Program-made: the position numbers and the translations under genes
Source: an uncultured Bacteroidales bacterium
Lineage (GTDB): Bacteria; Bacteroidota; Bacteroidia; Bacteroidales; F082
Direction of reading: 5' to 3'
Assembly: GCA_937902805.1 (NCBI GenBank)
Contig: CALEMB010000041.1
Location: 22,138-86,137 of the forward strand
DNA length: 64,000 bases
Shown: piece by piece, positions 9,004 to 18,513 of the stretch
Layout of the letters: each line of letters starts with the position of its first letter
Position numbering within the stretch: position 1 is the first letter of the stretch
Notes under the pieces: generated by a model
What the model was told of the DNA's origin: nothing
Seen by the model: only the letters and a program-made list of their open reading frames with translations
Database searches by the model: none

Positions 9004-10127
9004 ACCAAGTCTTCCGACATATTGCGCTTTTTCTTGTCTTCGCTGTGGCACTGTTGGTGCCGACACGGGGATATGCCCAAGACAGCATCCCCACAGAAGA
9101 TAGTCAAGCCCCAGTAGAAGAGAAGGAGAAGTTCGATGCCAAGTCGTTCATCTTTGGTCATACGGGAGATGCCTATTGTTACCACATCACGGAAGTCAAA
9201 GGCAAGCCAGTTTGTGTGTGGCTGCCTGTCATCGTCAAGTGCAAGGACGGTGATTGGCATTGCTTTTCGTCGAAACATGTATGCGAGCTGCAGGAAGGCG
9301 AGACCTACGAGCATAAGGGTGCCCACTTCTACATCTCAAGCATCAGCGACGACAAATACCCGGGCAAGCTGGTGGAGTTGAAAGACGACGGCAACCTATC
9401 GCGTCCTTTCGACATCTCGTTCACCAAGAACGCCTTCGGTATCTTTTTGGTGTGCGGATTCATGCTGGCTTTCTTCCTGCCTGCCGCAAGGAAATACAAG
9501 AAAGACCCTATGGCTACGCCCACGAAGTACCAAGGCTTGGTGGAATGGCTCACCTACACTGTGATTGATGGCATCGTCCGGCCTAACATCCCCGAAAAGC
9601 AAGTGAAGAAGTTCGCACCTTATCTGCTTACGGTGTTCTTTTTTATCCTCTTCTCCAACCTCTTCGGCTTGATTCCCATCTTCCCGTTCAGTGCCAACGT
9701 GACGGGCAATCTCAGCATCACCCTCGTGCTGGCCTTGCTGACTTTCTTCTTTGTGAATATCTTCGGCAACAAGCATTATTGGAAGGACATTTTCTGGCCC
9801 GATGTGCCCATTTTCCTGAAGATCATTCCGCTGATGCCCATCATTGAACTTATTTCTGTCATCATTAAGCCTTTCGCGTTGATGGTCCGTCTCTTCGCTA
9901 ACATTCTCGCCGGCCATATCGTCATCCTGGTGCTCATGGGTCTGATTTTCATCATCGGAGGCATGTATGGTGTGGGAATGGCTGGAGTGACGAGCGTCAT
10001 CAGCATCTTCATGACCGTCTTTATGTTTGCCATGGAATTGATGGTGGCATATATCCAGGCATACGTATTCACCATATTGTCAGCCGTATTTATTGGTTTG
10101 GCACAACAGGAACCTGAACATAGTTAG
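9000..10127 (+). CDS. atpB: Fo ATP synthase subunit a
   Basis: 375 residues, longer than the ~270 of E. coli because of an N-terminal signal-like segment (residues 1-22) and a hydrophilic domain of about 120 residues before the first conserved helix, a layout usual in Bacteroidota. The conserved channel helix includes LMVRLFANILAGHI with the essential Arg, near residue 297. ATG 9000 overlaps the previous stop. Confidence 0.95.
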   Translation: MNQVFRHIALFLVFAVALLVPTRGYAQDSIPTEDSQAPVEEKEKFDAKSFIFGHTGDAYCYHITEVKGKPVCVWLPVIVKCKDGDWHCFSSKHVCELQEGETYEHKGAHFYISSISDDKYPGKLVELKDDGNLSRPFDISFTKNAFGIFLVCGFMLAFFLPAARKYKKDPMATPTKYQGLVEWLTYTVIDGIVRPNIPEKQVKKFAPYLLTVFFFILFSNLFGLIPIFPFSANVTGNLSITLVLALLTFFFVNIFGNKHYWKDIFWPDVPIFLKIIPLMPIIELISVIIKPFALMVRLFANILAGHIVILVLMGLIFIIGGMYGVGMAGVTSVISIFMTVFMFAMELMVAYIQAYVFTILSAVFIGLAQQEPEHS

Positions 10128-10197
10128 CAGTTATGAATTTTGAATCTTTGAATCTTTAAATCTTTAAATCAACAATAAACAACAAAATCTCAACATC

Positions 10198-10443
10198 ATG
10201 TTACTATCAATCATCCTTGAAGCAGTATCGTTAGCGCCGGGTTTAGTATCCATCGGAGCCGCCATCGCTGTCATCGGAGCCGGTTTGGGTATTGGTAAAA
10301 TCGGTCAATCGGCCATGGAAGCCATGGCTCGTCAGCCCGAAGCCGCTGGTAAGATCCAAATGGGCATGATCATCGCAGCCGCTCTCGTCGAAGGCGCAAC
10401 GTTCTTTGCTCTTGCCGTCTGCCTGTTGGCGGTGCTCGGCTAA
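10198..10443 (+). CDS. atpE: Fo ATP synthase subunit c
   Basis: 81 residues, two helices with a polar loop ARQPEA. The ion-binding carboxylate is Glu65 in LVEGATFF. At the positions that carry Gln and Ser/Thr in sodium-binding c subunits (for example Ilyobacter Q32 and S66) this protein has Ile and Gly, so the ring is probably proton-specific. The 70 bases before it hold short AATCTTT tandem repeats and no other gene. Confidence 0.96.
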   Translation: MLLSIILEAVSLAPGLVSIGAAIAVIGAGLGIGKIGQSAMEAMARQPEAAGKIQMGMIIAAALVEGATFFALAVCLLAVLG

Positions 10444-10505
10444 AACAAAACCGCCTAGGGGCAAGGTACGCCAAGCCCCTAGGCTTAATCTAAAAAACAC
10501 CAAAC

Positions 10506-11009
10506 ATGGATCTATTTCTTCCCGAAAGTGGATTAGTGATATGGATGCTCATCGCCTTCCTCATCGTGTTCGCCATTTTGGCGAAGGCGGCATGGCCGGT
10601 GATTATGGGTGGCGTGGAGAAACGCAACGCCTATATTGCCGACTCGTTGCAGGCCGCTGAGGAAGCCAACAACGCTTTGGCAGGCATCGAGCAGAAGAAA
10701 CAAGAAACCTTGGCCGCCACACAAGCCGAGCAGATTCGCATTATGAAGGAGAGCCAAGACTTGAAAAATCAGGTCATCGAGGAAGCCAAGGCGCAGGCCC
10801 GACAAGAGGCTGAAAAGATTGTTTCGGAGGCGCGCTTGAAGATAGAAAAGGAACAAGCAGAGGCCATGGCGCAGATCAAGAATGAGGTCATCGCCCTTAG
10901 CGTCGACATCGCCGAGAAGCTGTTGCAGCGTGAGTTGAGCGACAAGCAGGCGCAAAATGACTACGTCGAGCAACTGCTGAAAAACAACCACCCCCGCATT
11001 GAAGCGTAA
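10506..11009 (+). CDS. atpF: Fo ATP synthase subunit b
   Basis: 167 residues: one N-terminal membrane helix (SGLVIWMLIAFLIVFAIL) then a long charged coiled coil rich in Ala, Glu and Lys. This is the peripheral stalk that joins subunit a to F1. It lies three bases before atpH. The coiled coil is similar in length to E. coli b. Confidence 0.95.
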   Translation: MDLFLPESGLVIWMLIAFLIVFAILAKAAWPVIMGGVEKRNAYIADSLQAAEEANNALAGIEQKKQETLAATQAEQIRIMKESQDLKNQVIEEAKAQARQEAEKIVSEARLKIEKEQAEAMAQIKNEVIALSVDIAEKLLQRELSDKQAQNDYVEQLLKNNHPRIEA

Positions 11010-11012
11010 GCT

Positions 11013-11555
11013 ATGGACAACGGAAGAATATCGGTGAGGTATGCGCGGGCATTGTTCGAGTTGGCCCAGGAGCAAAGCTGTGAGGATGCCGTTTATGACG
11101 GTTTGTCTCGCTTTGCCCACAATTATTTCCTGGCCATCGCTCAGTTCAACGAGGTGCTGTCAGACCCCCTCATCGCGAAAGAGGAGAAGGTGAAGTTGGT
11201 GGAGTTGGCGATAGGCGAGCCCATGCACGACACATTGAAGCAGTTCATTGTCTTTGTGGCCGACAAGAAGCGTGAGGACAAGATGATTTTCATTGCCATG
11301 AAATTTATGGAGATGTACCGCGAGAAGCACAACATCCTGAGCACCCAGGTCACCACGGCCACCGAATTGTCAGAGGAAAGCTACGAGAAAATCAAGGCCT
11401 TCATCAAAGAGACCTTTGGTGCTGACGCCGAGATGGATGTCAAGATTGACCCGAATCTCATCGGCGGCTTCATCCTCGACATCGAAAACACAAGGATGGA
11501 CGCCAGCGTGGCGGGACAGCTGAATGCGCTGAAGAACAAGTTGAAGAATAAATAA
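11013..11555 (+). CDS. atpH: F1 ATP synthase delta subunit
   Basis: 180 residues with the typical opening ISVRYARALFELA and a C-terminal GGFILDIENTRMDASV segment, which is the conserved OSCP/delta signature. It caps F1 and binds subunit b. The gene sits 11 bases before atpA. Confidence 0.95.
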   Translation: MDNGRISVRYARALFELAQEQSCEDAVYDGLSRFAHNYFLAIAQFNEVLSDPLIAKEEKVKLVELAIGEPMHDTLKQFIVFVADKKREDKMIFIAMKFMEMYREKHNILSTQVTTATELSEESYEKIKAFIKETFGADAEMDVKIDPNLIGGFILDIENTRMDASVAGQLNALKNKLKNK

Positions 11556-11566
11556 AAACTAGATAT

Positions 11567-13147
11567 ATGGCAAACATCAAACCAAGTGAAATATCGAGTA
11601 TTCTGCAAATGCAGCTCCAGAACATGAGCAACAAGGTGCAGTTTGAGGAGGTTGGTAAGGTGCTGCAAGTGAGCGACGGCGTAGCGCATGTCTACGGCCT
11701 CGACAAGGTGCAGTCGAACGAGCTGGTCGAATTCGAAAACGGCACCATGGGTGTGGTGCTCAACCTTGAGGAAGATAATGTCGGCGTGGTGTTGCTCGGT
11801 CCTACTGAGGGTGTCAAGGAAGGCGAGACGGTGAAGCGCACGCAGCGCATCGCCTCCGTCCTCGCTGGCGAAGGCATGTTGGGTCGTGTTGTGGACGGCC
11901 TCGGTCGCCCCATCGACGGTAAGGGTGCCATCCAAGGCGAAACCTACGAGATGCCGCTGGAGCGCAAGGCCCCGGGCGTCATCTTCCGCCAACCTGTCAA
12001 CCAGCCGTTACAAACAGGTCTCAAGGCCATTGACGCCATGATTCCCATTGGGCGTGGACAGCGTGAACTCATCATCGGCGACCGCCAAACGGGTAAGACT
12101 GCCATCGCCATAGACACCATCATCAACCAGAAGGAGAACTACAAGAACGGTGACCCGATTTATTGTATCTATGTTGCTGTAGGACAGAAGGGTAGTACCG
12201 TTGCCAATTTGGTGAATACCTTGGAGAAACATGGTGCCATGGACTACACCATCGTGGTGAGTGCCACCGCCTCCGACCCCGCCGCCATGCAGTTTTACGC
12301 CCCTTACGCCGGTTGCGCCATTGCAGAGTATTTCCGTGACACGGGCCGACATGCTTTGGTCGTCTATGACGACTTGTCGAAGCAGGCTGTAGCTTACCGT
12401 GAGGTGTCGCTGATTTTACGCCGTCCCCCAGGACGTGAGGCCTATCCTGGCGATATCTTCTACCTCCACAGTCGTCTGCTGGAGCGGGCCGCCAAAATTA
12501 TCAAGAACGACGACGTGGCACGCCAAATGAACGACCTTCCTGACAGCCTGAAGGACATCGTGAAGGGTGGCGGTAGCATCACTGCACTGCCCATCATCGA
12601 GACGCAGGCAGGCGATGTGTCGGCTTATATCCCCACCAACGTGATTTCCATTACCGACGGACAAATCTTTTTGGAAACCAGCCTTTTCAATGCAGGTATC
12701 CGTCCCGCCATCAACGTGGGTATTTCGGTGTCGCGTGTGGGTGGCAATGCCCAAATCAAGTCGATGAAAAAGGTGGCAGGTACCTTGAAGCTCGACCAGG
12801 CCCAGTTCCGTGAGATGGAGGCCTTCTCGAAATTCGGCGCCGAACTCGATGCCGCCACATTGGCTATCTTGGACAAAGGTCACAAGAATGTGGAGTTGTT
12901 GAAGCAGCCGCAATATACACCCATGCCTGTGGAAAAACAGATCGCCATTATCTTCTGTGGCACCAACGGCTTACTGAGCAAAGTGCCTGAAAACAAGGTG
13001 CTGGAGTTTGAAAAGCAGTTCCTTGACATGATGGAGATCAAGCATAAGGACGTGCTAGAGCAGCTGAAAACCGGCAAGATTGACGATGATATGAAAGCGG
13101 TGATGAAAGAGGAGGCTTTGAATTTGAGTGAACACTTTAATGCATAG
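11567..13147 (+). CDS. atpA: F1 ATP synthase alpha subunit
   Basis: 526 residues. The regulatory nucleotide site is intact (P-loop GDRQTGKTA near residues 170-178) and the signature PAINVGISVSRVGG is present. The gene is in the standard place between atpH and atpG. The 65-base gap after it carries a repeated palindromic sequence also found in the V-ATPase operon. Confidence 0.98.
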   Translation: MANIKPSEISSILQMQLQNMSNKVQFEEVGKVLQVSDGVAHVYGLDKVQSNELVEFENGTMGVVLNLEEDNVGVVLLGPTEGVKEGETVKRTQRIASVLAGEGMLGRVVDGLGRPIDGKGAIQGETYEMPLERKAPGVIFRQPVNQPLQTGLKAIDAMIPIGRGQRELIIGDRQTGKTAIAIDTIINQKENYKNGDPIYCIYVAVGQKGSTVANLVNTLEKHGAMDYTIVVSATASDPAAMQFYAPYAGCAIAEYFRDTGRHALVVYDDLSKQAVAYREVSLILRRPPGREAYPGDIFYLHSRLLERAAKIIKNDDVARQMNDLPDSLKDIVKGGGSITALPIIETQAGDVSAYIPTNVISITDGQIFLETSLFNAGIRPAINVGISVSRVGGNAQIKSMKKVAGTLKLDQAQFREMEAFSKFGAELDAATLAILDKGHKNVELLKQPQYTPMPVEKQIAIIFCGTNGLLSKVPENKVLEFEKQFLDMMEIKHKDVLEQLKTGKIDDDMKAVMKEEALNLSEHFNA

Positions 13148-13212
13148 GACTGCGAGACGATGAGACAAACCAAGTCCCGAAGTCCTGAAGTCCCGTGTCA
13201 AAAACAAAGACT
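13148..13212. repeat. GAC/GTCCCG-type dispersed repeat between atpA and atpG
   Basis: The spacer contains GTCCCGAAGTCCTGAAGTCC-type iterations. A related block (GTCCCGAAGTCCCGAGTCA) occurs at 52374-52444, also before a late gene of an ATPase operon. In both, GAC-rich and GTC-rich halves could pair. Confidence 0.6.
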
Positions 13213-14091
13213 ATGGCATCATTAAAAGAAATCCGGGCTAGAATCGCTTCCGTCGCCTCGACACAGAAAATCACGAGTGCGATGAAGATGGTGTCGGCAG
13301 CCAAGCTGAAGAAGACCGAAGGCATCACGACACGTTTTCTTCCTTATAAAAATAAGCTGAGCGAAGCACTCTCCAACTACCTCGGCTCCCTTGAGGGCGA
13401 AGTCAGCATCCCATTGGCGGAGCATCGCGAGGTGAAGCGTGTCGCGCTGATGGCCTTCTCATCAAGCAGTGGCTTGTGCGGCGTCTACAATTCCAGCGTC
13501 TGCAAGCTTTTCAAACAGGTCTACGATGGATATGCTGAAAGCCTTGGTGCAGAGAATGTTATAGTCTATCTTGTAGGCAAAAAGGTGAACGACTACGCCA
13601 AGAAGTTCGGCATCGAGGTGGAGGGGCAGTATGCGCCTTTGGCCGAAAGCATGTCGTACGATTTAGCCATGGAAATCAGCGACAAGATGGTGGAACTGTT
13701 CCTCAGTGAGAAGGTCGACCGCGTTGAGCTGGTGTTCAACCACTTCAAGAATGCCGGTGTGCAGGTGCCGCAGCGCGAGGTGGTGTTGCCTTTGAAGGCC
13801 GAAAGTGGAAGGGAGGTTCTGAGCTTCGATTACATCGTGGAGCCTGACAAGGAAACCTTTGTCAACGATCTGATTCCCAAGGTTATCCGCACCAACTTCT
13901 ATTCCATCATGCTTGATGCCTTGACTGCAGAGCATGGTGCTCGCATGACCGCCATGCACATCGCCAGCGACAACGCCGACCAGCTCTTGCAGGAACTGAA
14001 GCTTCAATACAACAAAGCCCGCCAAAACGTCATCACCAACGAACTCATTGACATCGTAGGCGGTGCCGAAGCCCTGAACGGGAAAAATTGA
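13213..14091 (+). CDS. atpG: F1 ATP synthase gamma subunit
   Basis: 292 residues from ATG 13213 (MASLKEIRARI), the usual gamma start; an upstream in-frame GTG at 13195 lies in the repeat and is less likely. The N-terminal (TQKITSAMKMV) and C-terminal (EHGARMTAMHIASDNA) helices form the rotating shaft. It is the last gene of the operon, and an IS21 remnant begins 18 bases after its stop. Confidence 0.96.
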   Translation: MASLKEIRARIASVASTQKITSAMKMVSAAKLKKTEGITTRFLPYKNKLSEALSNYLGSLEGEVSIPLAEHREVKRVALMAFSSSSGLCGVYNSSVCKLFKQVYDGYAESLGAENVIVYLVGKKVNDYAKKFGIEVEGQYAPLAESMSYDLAMEISDKMVELFLSEKVDRVELVFNHFKNAGVQVPQREVVLPLKAESGREVLSFDYIVEPDKETFVNDLIPKVIRTNFYSIMLDALTAEHGARMTAMHIASDNADQLLQELKLQYNKARQNVITNELIDIVGGAEALNGKN

Positions 14092-14267
14092 CTGTCCCAC
14101 TGTCCCACCTGTATAAAACGGAGCATATCCACCCAGTTTAAACGCTAAAAACCGTTCAAAAAAGGGCTCTAAGCAGCCAGAAAAGGGTTCAAAAAACGGA
14201 GCAAGTCCGTTCAAGACGCCCAAAACCGCCCCAAAAAACGGAGCAAACCCGTTCACTTTTGTCTTGC

Positions 14268-14275
14268 TAACTTTG
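14268..14275 (+). promoter_or_regulatory. -7 box ahead of istA remnant
   Basis: TAACTTTG fits TAnnTTTG and lies 24 bases before the istA start, inside the left end of the IS. Confidence 0.4.
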
Positions 14276-14298
14276 CCGCCGTACCAAAACGCGGCACT

Positions 14299-15048
14299 AT
14301 GACAGGAAAGACAAAAGAGATGAGCAAGATCAAACAACTGCTAATCATGCACAGGGACGGTGCCTCCAACCGCTCCATCGCCAGGGTCCTGGGGATGGAC
14401 AAGGAGACCGTCAACAACTACGTCAACAAGGCCAAGGCGCTCCCGGAGGGTCTGGAGGGGCTTCTCAGGCTGGAGGACCCCGAGCTCGGACGCAGGCTCC
14501 ACAGCGGCAACGCCGCCTACAGCGACCCGAGGTTCGACGAGATCGGGGAGATGCTGCCTTACATCGAGGGCGAGCTGAGGCGCAAGGGAGTCACCCTGCG
14601 GCTCCTGTGGGAGGAGTACAGGGCGGAACACCCCGATGGATACGGCCTGACGCAGTTCAGGTTCCATTACAGGCAATATGCGAAGGCAAAGGGTTACGGA
14701 GGCCACAGTACCGTCGTCAGGGACCTGTACGCCCCGAGAGAGCGGCTGATGGTCGACTTCGCCGGCGACAAGCTCCAGTATGTCGACATCGACACCGGAG
14801 AGGAGGTCAAGGCGGAGGTGTTCGTGGCCTGCATGCCCGCGACGGACTATGTCTTCGCCACCTGCGTCCCGACCCAGAGCAGCGAGGACTTCCTGTTCGC
14901 CGTCGCACAGTGCCTCAAGGCCATGGGCGGCGTCCCCAAGATACTGGTCGTCGACAGCGGCCTTGCCGGCGTGGACAACGCCGACAGCATTGTGAAGTCG
15001 CCGCCGTCCAACCACGCCAACGTCAGGGGGAAAGGGCAGTTCAACTGA
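14299..15048 (+). pseudogene. istA: IS21 transposase IstA, N-terminal half only
   Basis: The 249 residues start with a helix-turn-helix (NRSIARVLGMDKETVNNYV) and continue into the DDE core with the first Asp in LMVDFAG and the second in ILVVDSG. After that the normal IstA sequence, including the catalytic Glu and the C-terminal ~250 residues, is missing. Divergent residues lead to a TGA at 15046. A functional transposase is therefore not made from this copy. ATG 14320 is an alternative start. Confidence 0.85.
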
Positions 15049-15049
15049 C

Positions 15050-15490
15050 ACATCGACAACAACCCATCCGGTCCTCATCACCGGCCCTGCCGGCACCGGC
15101 AAGAGCTGGCTGGCTTCGGCCCTCGGCCACCAGGCCTGCCTCTGCGGCTTCCACACCGCCTACTACAACCTCAACAAGCTCTTCGAGCAGGTGACCATCC
15201 ACCGCGTCGAGGCCTCGCTGCTGAGGCTCTTCGACAAGCTGGCCGCCACCGACCTGCTCATCGTCGACGACTTCGGCATGAAGGCCCTCGACGGGCAGCA
15301 GCTGCTCGACTTCCTCGAGATCATCGAGGACAGGCACGGGCGGAAAGCCAACATCATCGTGTCGCAACTGCCCGTGACGGACTGGTACGACGTGCTTCAG
15401 GGCAACACCACCGCAGCGGACGCCATCCTAGACAGAATCGTCCACACGGCAATACGTTTTGAACTAAAAGGTGAGAGTATGAGAAAATAA
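15050..15490 (+). pseudogene. istB: IS21 helper ATPase IstB, C-terminal part
   Basis: Starting about 15050 the frame reads VLITGPAGTGKSW (Walker A) and LLIVDDFG (Walker B), then ends with the usual IstB tail DRIVHTAIRFELKGESMRK. The N-terminal ~90 residues of IstB and its start codon are absent, because the deletion joins mid-istA directly to the IstB ATPase domain in a different frame. Confidence 0.85.
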
Positions 15491-15648
15491 TCTAATTTTG
15501 CACCGACAAAAGTGAACGGATATCGCCGTTTTCACTGAACGGATATCGGCCGTTTTTTACAGACATTGTTTGGATTTTTTGGAATTCCTCTTGCTTTTGT
15601 CCATACGTCCGCAATAAGTGAGACAGACTCACTTATTCCGACCTTTCA

Positions 15649-16962
15649 TCAATAGGGCAAACAATAAACCCAATCGGATTTTTCAACATCATTGAGGCCA
15701 AACTCGTTTGTATCAATGTCAGCGTCTAAAGGGAATGTTTCAATAGCAAGTTTCATTAAATGCTCCCAACTCCGTTTGCGATATGTTCTAAGTCTGTCAT
15801 TGAGTTGTTGCAAGTCCATCAACTGGTTGGGCTCCTTGGGTAAAAGCGAAGGAATGTTCTGCTGAAGGTATTTATTCCAAGCCATGAATTTAACCACAGA
15901 TTTTATATTTCCTGTATTTATGAGTGTCCGAATGTAATAAACCATATCTGGCAAAAACAACAGAGAGGGCTTGTAATCAAGCAACAGAGACAAGAACTTT
16001 TCTTGATCGCTAAACAGATTATCAATATCGAATGTAGTATGGCAATAATTATTGTCTACGGAGTATTTCGGAGGCTTGTAATCAATGTCTAAAAACCTAA
16101 AAACGTGTCCAAACAATAGTTTGTCGGCTTCGGCTTCGACAAGATGAATATGACGGGCAGCCATGATATGATAATATTGCTTTTTAGACAATCTTGTTTT
16201 GTCAATTACAAAATCTTTGTCCTCAGCAAGCCGCAAGCATACCACCAGATAATTGACTTTCCCCAAATCTTCTTGATGTAATTTGACATATTCCAACGGG
16301 AATCTATGTGCAATAACCCTCGCACATTCTGGCTCTCTATAGCTCTTCCATGTCGTTTCTACAGCTGGTACTATAGCATCATCCCACCAATAATCCAACA
16401 AAACCCTATACCACCAATCCCTATCAGTTGTGTTTTTAGGTAGGATGGTATTGACGATTTGGATTTGACACTCGTTGGATTGATCCAAGAACCTGTCTTC
16501 TAATTCTGCCACAATGCTCTCTTTTTCCTCTTCATCGCTAATCTGATATTTTTTCAAAAGAACCTCGATGGGTTCATATTTTCCTTCATCAATTTCATCA
16601 CCGTTCTCGTCATATTCGTCTTCTTTGTTGAAAACCAACTCGTCTTTCGACAATTCGTGCAAGAATTGACGGACAAATTCAGGTCGTTCCTTTTGTAAAG
16701 CATACAGACTTTTTGAGTCAAAGACATACTGATTTGAGCCGAATTGTTTCCGAAACGACTTCGGCATCAAACCCATAATACTGAGTTCATCCATAATAAT
16801 GAAATCCTGTTCGTTAAGTTCAATCTCATCAAGCCTTTTGTTTAGTGCTTCGGCTTTTTCTAACTCTTTTATTCTTTGATCATCATCGCTGATAAGTGAA
16901 AGCTCGTCACTAAGCGCTCTGGCAATGTCATCAAATTGTTCGGTATCGTTTGGCATAATCAT
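15649..16962 (-). CDS. Hypothetical acidic protein, last gene of the J-domain operon
   Basis: 437 residues (or 435 from the second Met). Not recognised. It has no signal peptide or membrane helix. The first ~60 residues are strongly acidic and helical, and a second very acidic patch lies near residues 108-130. The C-terminal half is rich in Leu, Tyr and Trp and probably folds as helical repeats. It follows the lipoprotein gene by 15 bases and appears to be the last gene in a five-gene unit starting at 19902. The IS21 remnant lies just beyond its 3' end. Confidence 0.6.
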   Translation of the reverse strand: MIMPNDTEQFDDIARALSDELSLISDDDQRIKELEKAEALNKRLDEIELNEQDFIIMDELSIMGLMPKSFRKQFGSNQYVFDSKSLYALQKERPEFVRQFLHELSKDELVFNKEDEYDENGDEIDEGKYEPIEVLLKKYQISDEEEKESIVAELEDRFLDQSNECQIQIVNTILPKNTTDRDWWYRVLLDYWWDDAIVPAVETTWKSYREPECARVIAHRFPLEYVKLHQEDLGKVNYLVVCLRLAEDKDFVIDKTRLSKKQYYHIMAARHIHLVEAEADKLLFGHVFRFLDIDYKPPKYSVDNNYCHTTFDIDNLFSDQEKFLSLLLDYKPSLLFLPDMVYYIRTLINTGNIKSVVKFMAWNKYLQQNIPSLLPKEPNQLMDLQQLNDRLRTYRKRSWEHLMKLAIETFPLDADIDTNEFGLNDVEKSDWVYCLPY

Positions 16963-16977
16963 TACAAATTAAAATCC

Positions 16978-17820
16978 TTAATATCTATAGTGTAACACAG
17001 TGGTTTCATTTATTGTAGTATCCATCAGTTGCTCCTGCCTGACCTCTACACTTTTATAAGGTCTGCCATCACGGAAATAGTAAGTCGTGGAATCGGAGCA
17101 ACAAGCCCCATCGCTTGTAAGCAACAGCAAAGTTTCATTGGTTGGGTCAAATTTGCAATATGTCCGGCAGGTTTCTGTGGATAATCTGTAGAAAGGCTCA
17201 TTGTGGATTTGCACAAAGCCTTCAGGGAAATCCGAATAGAAAGTAAAGTCTTCGCAGTCAAGCCAATCATCTTTATCCAACTCTCTGTATGGTCTTGGAG
17301 AGCCGCAAATGACAAGGTCATTTTTGCCATCAAAATTGTAATCCGCAAATCCCACAATGGTCCTCCAATCCAAATAGGGTTGCATTGATTCTTCGTAATA
17401 CTGATTCAGGACTATCGTATCTGGACTTTCCACCAATCGCATTTCGTCAAACCAAATATCCACATTGACTTCATGAGTTAGCATCTTCAACATGTCAGAG
17501 TTTGAGAAATAAAAATAGCCTGTCCCGGAAAAGAGTTGTGTTTTGTCACATAGCCAATGGATCTTGACATTGTAACCATTGATAGGCTGGTCATAGACGA
17601 ACCATTTTTCATATATACCAATCTTTGTTTGGCGACTTGTGTCACTTTTGTGGTGTGATACATCGAAACAATCAGCACCCTCATTCTGTAACCTCATGCT
17701 TTTTTCGGTATTGTTTTCTGTATCATTAACCACCGTTTGTTGTGTGGGCTTATTGTCCCCACAAGACCACTGCAACAACGCAACAAAGGCCAATGTAACT
17801 ATTAGTTTGAATGTTTTCAT
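16978..17820 (-). CDS. Lipoprotein with DYNFDGKNDL calcium-loop-like motif
   Basis: 280 residues with a signal peptide ending in SCG at residue ~20, so probably lipid-anchored. Near residues 156-166 the sequence FADYNFDGKNDLVI resembles the Asp-rich calcium-binding loops of FG-GAP/XAC2610-like proteins, which are common in Bacteroidota surface proteins. Several paired Cys (CCSD, CRTYC) could form disulfides. Enzymatic function is not recognised. Gaps to both neighbours are under 20 bases. Confidence 0.65.
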   Translation of the reverse strand: MKTFKLIVTLAFVALLQWSCGDNKPTQQTVVNDTENNTEKSMRLQNEGADCFDVSHHKSDTSRQTKIGIYEKWFVYDQPINGYNVKIHWLCDKTQLFSGTGYFYFSNSDMLKMLTHEVNVDIWFDEMRLVESPDTIVLNQYYEESMQPYLDWRTIVGFADYNFDGKNDLVICGSPRPYRELDKDDWLDCEDFTFYSDFPEGFVQIHNEPFYRLSTETCRTYCKFDPTNETLLLLTSDGACCSDSTTYYFRDGRPYKSVEVRQEQLMDTTINETTVLHYRY

Positions 17821-17838
17821 GTATAGGGTTATATTTCA

Positions 17839-18504
17839 TTATTTGAACCCAATGCAGGTTTTATGCTCTGAAATGGTGTTGGGATAATCTCGTTCTATAT
17901 ACGGATAAATCTTATTGTAATCACTCATGGCTCCACCAATAGTTTGATACGCTTGCTCAAATTCTTTGATGAAGCAATTTGAAGTTCCGATTGCAGTTTG
18001 ATAGCAACAACAGAAATGATCCTCCATTGTAATGAAAGTAATCCCGGCGTTGTTCGCATTGATGGAGTTTGCGGCTCGCGTCCAACCTTCCTTGCTCACT
18101 TTCTCGAAATTGTCATCGGTAAATTCATATAAAAAGTACAAATGTTTGATTCTATTGTCACAGCCATTCGCAATATGAACACGAAAGCGATGGTCGTTTT
18201 TTGTGATGTACAATGTGCCTTCCTTCTTTTCATGAGGATAGCCTTGCTTATCGAGTCGCCTACAGATATGCCACCCCAGGACTTCAATGTTTTTCAATGG
18301 TCGGTTTGAAAGAATAAAAAAAGATACTGCCGAGATAAAGACAATTCCCAAAACAGATGAATAGACAGGGGTCGAAGTGATAAGATCGTAAACATAGAAT
18401 GCGAATAATGCCACAAAGAAGCATACGCCTAAGACTGTGCCTATAATCTCATGTGTTTTCGAAATCCCTTCAAAAGAGGTGTATTCGTCACTATATTTTT
18501 CCAT
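17839..18504 (-). CDS. Hypothetical membrane protein, two helices plus soluble domain
   Basis: 221 residues. Two adjacent membrane helices lie at about residues 20-42 and 47-66, followed by a ~150-residue cytoplasmic or periplasmic domain. The C-terminal domain pattern (YITKNDHRFRV, then FITMEDHFCCC, then a helix with FEQAYQTIGGAM) resembles YbjN-like chaperone folds, but this is a weak guess. It is nine bases after the J-domain gene stop and in the same operon. Confidence 0.6.
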   Translation of the reverse strand: MEKYSDEYTSFEGISKTHEIIGTVLGVCFFVALFAFYVYDLITSTPVYSSVLGIVFISAVSFFILSNRPLKNIEVLGWHICRRLDKQGYPHEKKEGTLYITKNDHRFRVHIANGCDNRIKHLYFLYEFTDDNFEKVSKEGWTRAANSINANNAGITFITMEDHFCCCYQTAIGTSNCFIKEFEQAYQTIGGAMSDYNKIYPYIERDYPNTISEHKTCIGFK

Positions 18505-18513
18505 AATGAAAAA

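Larger units (their letters stand above)
14110..15561 (+). mobile_element. Internally deleted IS21-family element
   Basis: The ends are imperfect inverted repeats: TGTATAAAACGG at 14110 and, on the other strand, TGTAAAAAACGG ending at 15561. Each end has multiple internal copies of a CGG...TCCGTTCA unit, as IS21 elements do: 14119-14135, 14197-14213 and 14239-14255 on the left, 15513-15528 and 15536-15552 inverted on the right. At ~1.45 kb it is about 1 kb shorter than a normal IS21, and istA and istB are both broken. No clear target duplication is seen. Coding GC is visibly higher than in the neighbours. Confidence 0.85.

Noticed and set aside
10198..10443. Sodium-type F-ATPase
   Set aside because: The c subunit lacks the Gln and Ser/Thr ligands next to the carboxylate.
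14098..15573. Target-site duplication of the IS21 element
   Set aside because: The bases next to the two ends (CCACC and GACAT) do not match.
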